Shown piece after piece: positions 42,649 through 52,600 of a stretch of 64,000 nt of DNA; positions within the stretch are counted from its first letter, which is position 1, and each line of letters opens with the position of its first letter. This DNA is from Rhodovastum sp963709085 (lineage in GTDB: Bacteria; Pseudomonadota; Alphaproteobacteria; Acetobacterales; Acetobacteraceae), in contig CAVPVB010000007.1 in the NCBI GenBank assembly GCA_963709085.1, forward strand, positions 2,790,001 through 2,854,000. Direction: 5' to 3'. The translations under genes were made by a program, and so were the position numbers. The notes beneath the pieces are model-generated. The model worked only from the letters and a program-made list of their open reading frames with translations, did no database searches and had not been told where the DNA came from.

Positions 42649-44288
42649 CTAGGACGGCGGCGGTACCCGGCGCTGCGCCGGGCACAGGTCGATCTCGGCG
42701 CCGGGGCTGATATTGGCGCGGACCGGCCGGCATTGCGCGGCGTCGAACGCCAGCCCGGCCTCGGGCGGCACGAGTTGCAGGGCAGCGCTGCCCGGGACGA
42801 TCGCGAAGACCGGGCCTTCGTGCGTGCGGATGATCCGCATCGCCTCGTCGTGGAGGCGCCAGCCGCGGGCGGCGAACATCGGCCCAATGATGCCGACGGC
42901 CCGGAAGCCCGGCGCATCCAGGAACGGGAGCAGCCCCGCCACCGGCGCGCTGACCGACAGCACCAGACTGTCCGGCGGCAACGTGATGGCCTCGATGTCG
43001 AACACGCGGGGGCCGTACGGAATGCGCCCCCAGTCCGCCACCTGCGTCCGCCAGAGCAGCACCGCCAGCAGCACCGCCGCCAGCGCCGGCGCCGCCAAGG
43101 AGTACCGAGCTGCCGCGCAGCCACCGCAACCGGCAGAAATCCTGCACCGCGACGACGATGATAACGGCGGCAAAAGCCTCCAGCGTCACGGCGTAGCGCA
43201 GGATGGAAAAACTGCGCAGCCAGCCGAGATAGCCGATCGCCGCGGCGAGCAGCAGGGCGGACACGCGCCGCCGCCGCGCCGGCTCGGCGCGCAGGAGACC
43301 CACCGCCAGCACGGGCAGCGCCAGCATCGCCAGCGCCAGCCGGGCGTCGCGGAACGGGCCTTCCGTCACCAGGCCGGCGTTCCGGCCGATCCACCAGAAC
43401 GGATAGAACCAGGCCTGCAGCGTGCTGCGCGGCAGGAAGTTGGGGTCAATGATGTCCTCGGGCGGGTACCAGGGCGAACGGAACAGGTGGTTCATCAACG
43501 GAAAGGTCGGGCTGGCGTAGCGTTGGTGCAGCAGCAGCGCCCAGGGACCGGCGAGCACCAGCGCGGTCAGGGACGCCGTGGCGCCGAACACGACCAGCAC
43601 GCGGCCGCGGCCGCGCCAGCCCGGCGTGGCCACCAGCAGACCCACCAGCACCCCCGGCGCGATCACCGCGCTGGTCAGCTTGAGCGCAACCGCCGCGCCG
43701 GCCATGGCGCCGGCGCAGGCCAGGCGCCAGGTGACCGGTCGCGCCGTGCAGCCTGGCCCGCCCACCGCCAGCGCGCCCACGAGCAAGGCCGCACAGGGGA
43801 TGTCGTTGAAGGTGGTGCCGATTTCCGCGACCGTCACGGCGGCAGTGCCGCCGATGGCGGCGGCGATCCAGGGCAGCAGGCGCCCCGCGGCGTCCGGCGC
43901 CGGCAGCACCCAGCGCGCCAGGCTCAGGGTTGCGAACAGCAGCAGGCCGAACGGCAGCCCGGCCGCCGCCGCCATCAGCCGGGGCGCGGCCGCCAGCGGG
44001 CCGGCGGCCAGCACGTAATAGGGCAGATCGAGCAGCGGGTTGAAGTTGGTCTGTAACCCGGCCGGCATCAGGTCGAGCGGGAAGCGGCCATTGAGAAGGG
44101 CAAACGGATTGTAGAGGTGGTAATTGCGCAGGTCCCAGTTGACGTTCCTGCCCTTGCAGGACCGAGGCAATCGCGCCGGTCAGCAGGCAGAGCAGCAACG
44201 AGAACAGCAAATTGCGGTCGCAACTGTCGGCCAGGTGGTTTGCGCGTTGCCGCAGCGCCGTCCACCGATGCGCATCAAAACCCGACAT
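42649..44288 (-). CDS. Polytopic membrane protein, GT87/GT39-like, with two frame breaks
   Basis: Three frames join into one ~545-residue protein. ATG 44288 (MSGFDAHRWTALRQR) opens a membrane segment and reaches VLQG. Removing one C at 44147-44148 joins to NVNWDLRNYHLYNPFALL. The long middle part with about nine membrane segments ends near RLRWLRGSS. Removing one C at 43105-43106 joins to YSLAAPALAAVLLAVLL and the periplasmic C-terminal domain, stopping at 42649. WDLRNYHLYNPFALLNGR and TNFNPLLDLPYYVL suggest a polyprenyl-phosphate-dependent mannosyltransferase-like fold (GT87/DUF2029). Sugar and acceptor unknown. Confidence 0.72.
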
Positions 44289-44435
44289 TGCCCGCCCCTG
44301 CCCTGCCTGCGCGGTGCCGTATCGCAGGCGCAGCCCGGGAACAATGGGGCAATGGATCGTGCCGTCGCCGATTGATGCGGGATTGATGGCCAATTCATTC
44401 CGCTTCCGGAGATGCGGGGCCGTATACCGCCGGCA

Positions 44436-45941
44436 ATGACCATCTCCCGCGTGCAATGCTTCGCCTTCTCCGGCATCGAGGCGGTGCCGGTGGAGGTGCA
44501 GGTGCAGATCTCCTCCGGGCTGCCCGCCTTCCTGGTGGTCGGCCTGCCGGACAAGGCGGTGGGCGAGGCGCGCGAGCGGGTGCGTGCGGCGCTGACCGCC
44601 ATGGGCCTGGCGCTGCCACCAAAGCGGGTGCTGATCAATCTGGCGCCGGCCGACCTGCTGAAGGAAGGCAGCCATTTCGATCTGCCCATCGCGCTGGCGG
44701 TGCTGGCCGCCATGGAAGTGCTGCCGCGCGAGGAACTGGCGGAATTCGCGGCGCTGGGGGAGCTTTCCCTGGATGGCTCGCTGAACCCGGTGGCCGGCGT
44801 GCTGCCGGCGGCGATCGGCGCCTCGGCGCGCGGGCTGGGGCTGATCTGCCCGGCAGCCCAGGGCGGCGAGGCGGCCTGGGCGGGGCAGATCCAGGTGCTC
44901 GCCCCCGCCGACCTGCTGGCGCTGATCAACCATTTCCGCGGCACCCAGGTGCTCACCCCGCCGGAGCCGGCCGGTTTCGCCGAGACCGGCCGGCCACCCG
45001 ACCTCGCCGAGGTGCGCGGCATGGAATCGGCGCGGCGGGCGCTGGAGATCGCCGCGGCCGGCGGCCACAACATCCTGCTGGTTGGCCCGCCCGGTGCCGG
45101 AAAATCCATGCTGGCGGCAAGGCTGCCCGGGTTGCTGCCCGACCTGACGCCGCGGGAGGCGCTGGAGGTGTCGATGATCCATTCGGTCGCCGGCATGCTG
45201 GATGGCGGCCGGCTGGTGATGCGTCCGCCATTCCGCGAGCCGCACCACACCGCGTCGCAGGCGGCGCTGACCGGCGGCGGGCAACGGGCGCGGCCGGGCG
45301 AGGCCAGTCTGGCGCATCGCGGCGTGCTGTTTCTGGACGAGCTGCCGGAATTTCCGCGCCAGTCGCTCGATTCACTGCGGCAGCCGATGGAAAGCGGACG
45401 CACCACGGTGGCCCGCGCCGCCGCGCACGTGACCTATCCGTCGCGGTTTCTGCTGATTGCGGCGATGAACCCGTGCCGCTGCGGGCATCTGGGCGATGCC
45501 GGACGCGAATGCGGCCGGGCCCCACGTTGCGGGGAGGATTATCAGAACCGGCTGAGCGGACCGCTGCTCGACCGCATCGACCTGACCATCGCGGTGCAGC
45601 CGACCTCGGCGGTCGAGCTGTCACGGGCGCCGCCGGGCGAGGCGAGTGCCGTGGTGGCCGCCCGCGTCGCCGCCGCGCGCCAGGCGCAACTGGCCCGTGC
45701 CGGCACCGAGGGGCCGGCGACCAATGCCGAGGCGGACCCGCATGGGCTGACGCTGGCGCCGGAAGCGCGGGCGCTGGCCGAGCAGGCGGCGGAGCGGCTG
45801 CGCCTGTCGCCGCGCGGGTTCACCCGCACGCTGCGGGTGGCGCGCAGCATCGCCGATCTGGCGGGCGTGGCGGCGATCCGGCGGCAGGATGTGGCCGAGG
45901 CGCTGGCGTTCCGGCACCGGATGCCGGGGCGGAAGGTGTAG
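44436..45941 (+). CDS. comM: ComM/YifB-family AAA+ helicase
   Basis: A 501-residue hexameric helicase that promotes branch migration during natural transformation in Vibrio and Acinetobacter. N-terminal Lon-like domain (VEVQVQISSGLPAFLVVGLP), Walker A GPPGAGKSML, Walker B GVLFLDELPEF, and a Zn-binding loop MNPCRCGHLGDAGREC with a fourth Cys at RCGEDY. The C-terminal domain has LSPRGFTRTLRVARSIADL. ATG 44436 begins MTISRVQCFAFSGIEA, the usual start. It is not linked to competence pilus genes here. Confidence 0.94.
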   Translation: MTISRVQCFAFSGIEAVPVEVQVQISSGLPAFLVVGLPDKAVGEARERVRAALTAMGLALPPKRVLINLAPADLLKEGSHFDLPIALAVLAAMEVLPREELAEFAALGELSLDGSLNPVAGVLPAAIGASARGLGLICPAAQGGEAAWAGQIQVLAPADLLALINHFRGTQVLTPPEPAGFAETGRPPDLAEVRGMESARRALEIAAAGGHNILLVGPPGAGKSMLAARLPGLLPDLTPREALEVSMIHSVAGMLDGGRLVMRPPFREPHHTASQAALTGGGQRARPGEASLAHRGVLFLDELPEFPRQSLDSLRQPMESGRTTVARAAAHVTYPSRFLLIAAMNPCRCGHLGDAGRECGRAPRCGEDYQNRLSGPLLDRIDLTIAVQPTSAVELSRAPPGEASAVVAARVAAARQAQLARAGTEGPATNAEADPHGLTLAPEARALAEQAAERLRLSPRGFTRTLRVARSIADLAGVAAIRRQDVAEALAFRHRMPGRKV

Positions 45942-45971
45942 GCGGCGGTTAACCCAATCGCGACAAGGCGT

Positions 45972-45999
45972 CGATCCGGTCGGTTGCCCGACCGGATCG
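45972..45999. terminator. Bidirectional terminator hairpin after comM and the NDH-2 fusion gene
   Basis: CGATCCGGTCGG (45972-45983) and CCGACCGGATCG (45988-45999) are perfect complements with a TTGC loop, between two convergent genes. No strong T-run follows. Confidence 0.6.
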
Positions 46000-46048
46000 C
46001 TCGTCAGCTATCGAAGCCTTCCGACAACTTCCCGGGTGGAAATTACCT

Positions 46049-48265
46049 TCACGGGTGAAGGGCCACGTCGGGACGCATGGCAAAGACCGGGCTCGGAGAG
46101 CGTGACAATTCCTTCCCCTCCTCAAACCCAAAGGCAGCCGTCGGCGATTGGAGGTGCGGGCCTTCGTGCAGGGCGGCGGGCCGGCGGGGCTTCTCGCCGG
46201 TAATCAGCCGGACCCCAACGTCGTAGGTGAAATAGGACCACATCCAGCCGACAACCACGGTCAACCGATTGCGCAAGCCAACCAGCAACAGCGCATGCAC
46301 GGCGCCCCACAGCCACCACGCGACGGAGCCGGTGAGCCTGAACCGGCCAAAATCAGCCACCGCGCTCTCGCGGCCGATGGTGGCCAGGCTGCCTTTGTGC
46401 CGATAGCGGAACGGAGGCGGCGGGTTGTGGCCGCGCAGCCGGGCCCGCAGCACCGCAGAAACATAGGAGCCCTGCTGCTTTGCCGCGGCGGCAAGCCCGG
46501 GAACCGGCCGGCCCTCCCAGGCGAGCGCCAGGGCTGTGTCGCCGATCGCGAACACGTTGGGCAGACCCGGAACGGACAGATCCAGCCCGACCTTGATGCG
46601 GCCGGCCCGATCCGGTTCGGTGCCCAGCCACGTCGCTGCCGGCGAGGCAACGACACCGGCCGCCCAAAGAACGGTGCCGGCGAAAATGCGCTCGCCGTTC
46701 ACCACGACACCATTGGCGTCAACGGTCTCCACTTTGCTATCCACCCGCACCTCCACGCCGAGAGCCTCAAGCGAGGAACGGGCGAAGGCCGACATCCGGC
46801 TGTCGAAGGGCGGCAGCACGCGGGGCGCCGCCTCCACCAGGATGATGCGCGCCGATGCAGGATCGAAATTGCGGAAATCCTTTGCCATCCCGTTGCGCGC
46901 GAGTTCGGCAATGGCGCCGGCCAGTTCGACCCCGGTTGGTCCCGCCCCGACGATGAGGAAGGTCAGGAGTTTCCGCCTTGTGGCAGGGTCGTCCGTCACC
47001 TCGGCCTGTTCGAAAGCATCGAGGATGCGGCTGCGAATCCTTGTCGCATCTTCGACGGATTTCAGCCCGGGTGCATGCGCGGCCCAGTCATCGTGGCCGA
47101 AATAGCTGTGCGTGGCGCCTGTCGCCAGGACCAGCGTGTCATAGGCGATCGCCTGGCCATCCACCCACACACGCCTGGCAGCGGTGTCAACACCGGAGAC
47201 GCTGCCGCACAGCACGCTCAGGTTCCGGCAGCCGCGGAAGAAGCCGCGGATCGGGGTCGCGATGTCGCCGGGGGACAGGCAGGCGGTCGCGACCTGATAC
47301 AGCAGCGGTTGAAACAAATGGTAATTGTTCCGGTCAATCAGCGTGATCCGCGCATGTTCATGACGCAGCCCCGCCGCGCACGCCATGCCGCCGAAGCCCC
47401 CGCCGACGATGACGATGTGAGGAGCGTCGCCCGCGGCCCGGGGCGGGCGATGCGCGATCTGGACGATCAGATGATCCAGCGAATAGCGTCCGGCGCCGTA
47501 GACACCCAGCAGGGCCAGCAGCAGCGCGCCATAAGGCGTCGCCCACTGATCGGCGCCGACCATCGCCATGACCGAACTCGCGACCAGAAGCCCGGCGGCC
47601 ACCAGGGGGGTGGCGAGGCCCAGCGCCAGCAGCACGACGGCGATCGCGGCCAGGAACGGCAGCAGCAGCTCTGTCGCAGGAAGCGTTGTGGGCGCCAGCA
47701 TGGGCACGGCGAGTGAGACGGCCAGCCACAGCCGCAGCGCGAGCCGATAGGCCGGGCTGACCTGCCGGTCGAACCAGCGACCGGCCGCAGCGGCCCGACC
47801 GGACAAAGGCAACGGGCTGAAATCCATGCCCTTTTTCAGCATGCGGTCCAGCGAGAACTGCCCCGCGCCCTCGGCCACATACCAGCCCAGGAGGGCGGCA
47901 CAGAACAGATGCGCGTCCTGCGATTGTCCGCCGGCCGGGGCCATCAGCGTCAAGGCCAACATCAGCAACGCGATGGGCCGAACCAACAGGCCCAGGGTCA
48001 ACAGCACCGGCCCTGCCACCTGGACGATGCTGAGCGCCCACCCGGCGTCGCCGAGGCCCGCCACATTGCCGCCGGCGAGCATCGCGGGGGTGGAACACGC
48101 CGCAGCCAGGGAAAGCCGGGCCAGCAGATCAACGAGCGGGGCCAGGGCGCGCTGCGCCGCACCGCCGGCGTTCAGTAACACGGCCATGCGTGTCCGCAGG
48201 CCATGGCTTTGGGCAAACAGCTCCGTCAGCGGATCGCTGTTGTCATCGATTGTCTGATTTTGCAT
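46049..48265 (-). CDS. DoxX-NDH-2 fusion: membrane DoxX domains plus type II NADH dehydrogenase
   Basis: 738 residues. The first ~275 contain two DoxX-like four-helix membrane modules (about 40-150 and 165-275). The rest is a type II NADH:quinone oxidoreductase: FAD site HIVIVGGGFGGMA near 285, NNYHLFQPLLYQVAT, NADH site FLIVGAGPTGVELAGAIAE, FAIGDTALA, and a C-terminal membrane-anchoring stretch (LWGAVHALLLVGLRNRLT). It would oxidise NADH without proton pumping. NDH-2 enzymes are usually about 430 residues, so the DoxX half is an added membrane anchor or quinone-side module. ATG 48265. Confidence 0.88.
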   Translation of the reverse strand: MQNQTIDDNSDPLTELFAQSHGLRTRMAVLLNAGGAAQRALAPLVDLLARLSLAAACSTPAMLAGGNVAGLGDAGWALSIVQVAGPVLLTLGLLVRPIALLMLALTLMAPAGGQSQDAHLFCAALLGWYVAEGAGQFSLDRMLKKGMDFSPLPLSGRAAAAGRWFDRQVSPAYRLALRLWLAVSLAVPMLAPTTLPATELLLPFLAAIAVVLLALGLATPLVAAGLLVASSVMAMVGADQWATPYGALLLALLGVYGAGRYSLDHLIVQIAHRPPRAAGDAPHIVIVGGGFGGMACAAGLRHEHARITLIDRNNYHLFQPLLYQVATACLSPGDIATPIRGFFRGCRNLSVLCGSVSGVDTAARRVWVDGQAIAYDTLVLATGATHSYFGHDDWAAHAPGLKSVEDATRIRSRILDAFEQAEVTDDPATRRKLLTFLIVGAGPTGVELAGAIAELARNGMAKDFRNFDPASARIILVEAAPRVLPPFDSRMSAFARSSLEALGVEVRVDSKVETVDANGVVVNGERIFAGTVLWAAGVVASPAATWLGTEPDRAGRIKVGLDLSVPGLPNVFAIGDTALALAWEGRPVPGLAAAAKQQGSYVSAVLRARLRGHNPPPPFRYRHKGSLATIGRESAVADFGRFRLTGSVAWWLWGAVHALLLVGLRNRLTVVVGWMWSYFTYDVGVRLITGEKPRRPAALHEGPHLQSPTAAFGFEEGKELSRSPSPVFAMRPDVALHP

Positions 48266-48710
48266 TATTTTCCCCGAATGTCGCTACACCAACCACGAAA
48301 AGAGCGATCCATCGCGATGGTCTCAAACACTTCGGACCCACCATTATTGAGGCCGGATGGTGGGTGCTCTTTACGCGGACTGATATTACATCATTTTATT
48401 CAAGGCACGATGGAGATTTACCTGGGGCATCACGCAAAATATTAAACATCCTGAAGGGATTTTGTATTTTAGCCACCCTCTTTACGTGTACTCGCCCAGC
48501 CATTCCCCGCGTTGCAAACAGTAACACCGCAGCGTGATGTTTGCCAGCCTGCCGACGTCAGAAACGTCCGCCGCTTTCATCAACGGACGCATATCACCTC
48601 CGCGTGAAGCGATGTGCCACCGGTTCCCATCCGCGCCGTATCGGCGCGCGCCGCCAAGGGTGAATGATATGTTCTATCGGCGGCTGAATCGCGGGCGCGG
48701 CGGTTGCGGG
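48266..48710. other. AT-richer intergenic gap
   Basis: 445 bases upstream of the NDH-2 fusion and downstream of the response regulator. The stretch at 48370-48500 is clearly AT-richer than its surroundings. A 115-codon frame crosses it (48190-48537) but has no ribosome-binding site and no family resemblance. It should contain the NDH-2 promoter, reading minus. A short GTCCG/CGGAC inverted repeat lies near 48570. Confidence 0.5.
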
Positions 48711-49385
48711 TCAGGCGAGGCCGAGTTCCCGGGCGCGGAGCGCCGCTTCGGTGCGGTTCTGCACGTCCAGGCGGCGGAAGATGCCGGCGACATGGATCTT
48801 CACGGTGCCTTCGGCCATGTTCAGATCGCGCGCGATCTCCTTGTTCGACAGGCCGCGCGTGATCAGGGCGAGCACCTCGTCCTGGCGCGCGGTCAGCCCG
48901 GGGGGCGCGATCGGCCACGCCGCCGACACGCCGCCGGCGGTGGGATTGGGGGCGTGGCTTTGGGTGATGATGTCGGGCGGCAGGTAGATTCGGCCGGCCA
49001 GGATGCTCTCAATCGCGAAGGCGAGTTCCTCGGGGCGGACCGCCTTCGGGATGTAGCCGTTCACCCCGGCGCCGAGCGCCTGCATGATGGTGTTTCGGTC
49101 ATCCGTGCCGGACAGGACCGCAATCCGCAGCGCAGGAAAGTCTTCACGCAACGTATTCAGGCTGGCGATGCCGTGCATTCCTGGCATGTCGAGGTCAATC
49201 AGCAGCAGGTCGACAATTTGCGCGCCGAGGAGAGCGACGACCTCGTCGAGGGATGCAGCGGCCTCGACACGGTTTTTCTCCGACAGGCCCGCGAGAAAGC
49301 CACGCAGCCCGGAACGGATCAGGGCGTGGTCATCGGCTATCAAGATCGTGCATGCTGAAGCAGGCATAATGGGGGCACTGTTCAC
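48711..49385 (-). CDS. NarL/LuxR-type response regulator
   Basis: 224 residues. Receiver domain (~12-130): acidic pair in LIADDHALIRSG, phospho-acceptor Asp in LLLIDLDMPG, Lys in GYIPKAVRP. The LuxR-type HTH (~160-222) has LTARQDEVLALITRGLSNKE and LNMAEGTVKIHVAGI. It is a transcription factor activated by phosphorylation. It lies 271 bases downstream of, and on the same strand as, the large hybrid kinase, the most likely phosphodonor. Confidence 0.92.
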   Translation of the reverse strand: MNSAPIMPASACTILIADDHALIRSGLRGFLAGLSEKNRVEAAASLDEVVALLGAQIVDLLLIDLDMPGMHGIASLNTLREDFPALRIAVLSGTDDRNTIMQALGAGVNGYIPKAVRPEELAFAIESILAGRIYLPPDIITQSHAPNPTAGGVSAAWPIAPPGLTARQDEVLALITRGLSNKEIARDLNMAEGTVKIHVAGIFRRLDVQNRTEAALRARELGLA

Positions 49386-49656
49386 ATGAATAGGTTTCTA
49401 AAATAGCTTACAACAAATGTTTTTTCAAGCGTAAAAACGGAAAGTCGCAGAAATGATCCTGTTTTTGCGTTTTGTTGACGGGTGGGTGTGGCAGAATTTG
49501 GCGCTCGCTTCTAACTTAATGCGCAGATGCAAGACGTTGCAGCGTGAATTTGACACCGCGATTGCAAAAGCAATTATGGTGGCTTGCGCGGACACCGTGA
49601 ACACGCGGGCTTTCGACCGGCATGAAAGGGTAATGCCCGGCGCGACGGTGGGAAGT

Positions 49657-52600
49657 TCAGCGCGGCCAGGGAAGGCCACCGGCCTCGGCGGTTCTGGCGC
49701 GCAAAAGGAAATCGGCGATGCGGGTTTCAAGTTCGGCCCAGCCGGATTCGAATGCCGGCATCGCCTGCATAATCGTTTCGATATCGTTGTTATCGCCGAG
49801 CATTTCGAAACGCTCGCAAAGCTCTGCCAGAGGCAACGCACCGACAAAACGGTACGATGATTTCAGCTTGTGCACGATCCCGCGCACGCGGCCTGGTTCC
49901 CGGCAGGCAACCGCTTTGCGCAGATCACTCACCAGTTCGCCCGTCGCTTCGGTGAAGCGCGTCAGGAAACTTTCGAGCACATCGGTTTCGTCTCCCATGT
50001 AAGCAATCAGGGTGCAGACGTCGAAGGCCGGCCGCGCGACCGCCACGGCGGTGGCCGGAGGCGAGGCCGCGGGGGCCGGCTCTCCGGTCGATCTGGGCGC
50101 AGCGGTCAGAGCAGTCGCCAGGGCGGCTTGCAGATCGTGCAGGCGGATCGGCTTGGTCAGGTACATGTCCACGCCGAACGACCGCGCCCGCTCGGCCTCG
50201 CCACGCAACGCGTTGGCGCTCAGCGCCAGGATGGGTATCCGCCGCGCGCCCGCTTCCGCCTGCCGGCTCGCTTCCTCCTGCCGTATCGCCGCGGCCAGTT
50301 GGTAGCCATCCATCGCCGGCATATAGAGATCGGTCAGCAGCAGCGCGTAGTCACCACTCCGCCACATCTTCAGGGCGGCGCGGCCGGTGCCGGCGGTCTC
50401 GGCGGCATAGCCGAGCCGGTTGAGCTGCTGCACGATCACCGTGCGGTTGATCTCGTCGTCCTCGGCCAGCAGGATCAGCCGCCCCTGCGCGCGCGCCTCG
50501 GCAATGCTGGGCGGCGGGTCCGCCTGCTGCGGCGTGGCCGCCACCGATCCGCCCTCATCGAACCGGCTCCGCGGCAGGCGTCCGGCCGCAATGGCAACCG
50601 CGCGCAGCAACGCGTCCCGCCGGAGCCAGCCCAGGTCGAGACCGGCGCCCTCGTGAGCATCCAGCTGGGCGCACCAGCGTTGTTCGCGGCGCAACAGCAG
50701 CGGGTGGACCCCAACCGGCAGCGGCGCGGGGGCGTCGCTGGCCTGCCCGGGACCAAGATCGCGGATGATAATGATCGGTCCGGCCAGCCCCTTCGCCCGG
50801 TCCAGGGCCTCGTTCCAATCGCCGTCCAGGTGCACGCGCGCGCCGGCCGGCGCGAGGGCGGCGCGCAAATCGGCGGCGTCGATGATGTCGGTTCCCCGGA
50901 TCAGAATACAGTCGAGACCGGCCAGGTCGGGCAGAACCTCGCCGGTCGCGTCGGGTGTCCTTTCCAGCTTCAGGGTCACGACGAATTGGGTGCCCTCGCC
51001 CGGCCGGCTTGCCACCGTGATCCCGCCCTGCATGAGGTCGAGCAGGCGTTTGGTGATGGCCAGGCCCAGCCCGGTGCCGCCGAAGCGGCGCGTGGTGCCG
51101 GCATCCGCCTGGCTGAACGGCACGAACAGCCGGGCGATCGCGTCCGCCGTCATGCCGATGCCGTTGTCGATCACATGGACGCGCAAGAGCAGCGGCTCGG
51201 CCTGCGCCACCTCCACCCGCAGCGCCACGCGTCCGCGCGTCCGCGCCCGTCCGCCGCTGAACTTCACCGCGTTGCCGGCGAGGTTGGTGAGAATCTGGCG
51301 CAGGCGCGTGGGGTCGCCCAGCACCAGCGCGGGCACATCCGGGGCGATGGCGGCGGAAAGATCGACCCCCTTCGCGTCCGCCATCGGGGCGATCGCATTG
51401 CACACGCCCTCGATCAGGTCGGTCAACGAAACCGGGGCCAGTTCCAGTTCCAGCCGGCCGGCCTCGCTTTTCGAGAAATCGAGGATATCGTCGATCAGCG
51501 TCATCAGGTTGGCGGCGAACTCGCGGATGATCCGCAAGGCACCGGCCTGGCGCTCGGGCAGCGCCTCCTGTTGCATGACCTCGGTCATGCCGATCACGCC
51601 GTTTAGCGGCGTGCGGATCTCGTGGCTCATCATCGCCAGGAACCACGACTTCGCCTGGTTTGCCGCCTCCGCCTCCTCCTTTGCCTCGCGCAACTGGGCT
51701 TCCGCCTGCTTGCGGCTGGTCAGGTCGGTATGGGCGCCGACGAGACGGGTGGGATTGCCCGCCGCATCGCGCTCCACGACCTTGGCGCGACTGAGAATCC
51801 ACCGGTAGCTGCCGTCGCGGGCGCGCATCCGGAACTCCAGCGCGGAGGTATCGGCGGTCTCGATGCAGGCTGCCATGGCCGCGAACGTTGCCTCGCGGTC
51901 GTCGGGATGGATCAATTCTTCCCAGGCGCTGAGTTCGTGCGCGAACTCATCCGGGGCGAAACCGAGCATGCTGAACCAAGTCGGGCTATAGGTGATCTGC
52001 CCGGTATCCAGGTTCAGGTCCCAGATCCCGTCGCTGGTGGCCTCCGCCGCATAGGCGTAGCGTTGTTCGCTGAGCTGCAGCATCCGGTTGGCGGTTTCGA
52101 GATCACGCGTTCGTTCGACGACCAGCGCTTCGAGGCTGCTGCGATACAGCGCCAGCTCATGCTCGGCTTTCTTGCGATCACTGATGTCTTGCGCCACGAC
52201 CAGGAAATAGGATTGCTGGGCGCGGTCATGAACCATCGAGACCGTCACCGACAGGTCCAGCATTCGGCCGTCGGCGGAGACATAGCGGCGGTCGCCGGTG
52301 TACAAATCGACTTCCCCCAGGGCCAGGCTGCGTAACCCCAGAAGAACATCCTTGCGCTGCTCGAGGTCCACCACGTCGTGCACCGCGCGGCGCAGGAGTT
52401 CCTCCCGGGTGTAGCCGAGGCGATTGCAGATCGGTTCGTTGACCAGCAGAAAGCGGCCATCGGGCGCGATATGGGCGATGCCGACCGCGGCGCGATCGAA
52501 GGTGGCACGAAAGCGGGCCTCGACCTTTTTACGCTCGGTGACGTCGACCGCCGTGCTGTGCAACAAGCGGCGGCCGGCAAGGTCGATCGGGACTGAGGCA

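Noticed and set aside
43446..45317. 623-codon minus-strand frame across comM and the GT87-like gene
   Set aside because: Most of it is the antisense of comM. Only its segment from about 44288 to 44148 is real, as the N-terminus of the GT87-like gene.
48190..48537. 115-codon plus-strand frame upstream of the NDH-2 fusion
   Set aside because: No ribosome-binding site, no similarity, and it overlaps the start of the NDH-2 gene on the other strand.
49453..49860. 135-codon plus-strand frame downstream of the response regulator gene
   Set aside because: Its second half is antisense to the hybrid kinase HPt domain; the first half has no recognisable pattern.
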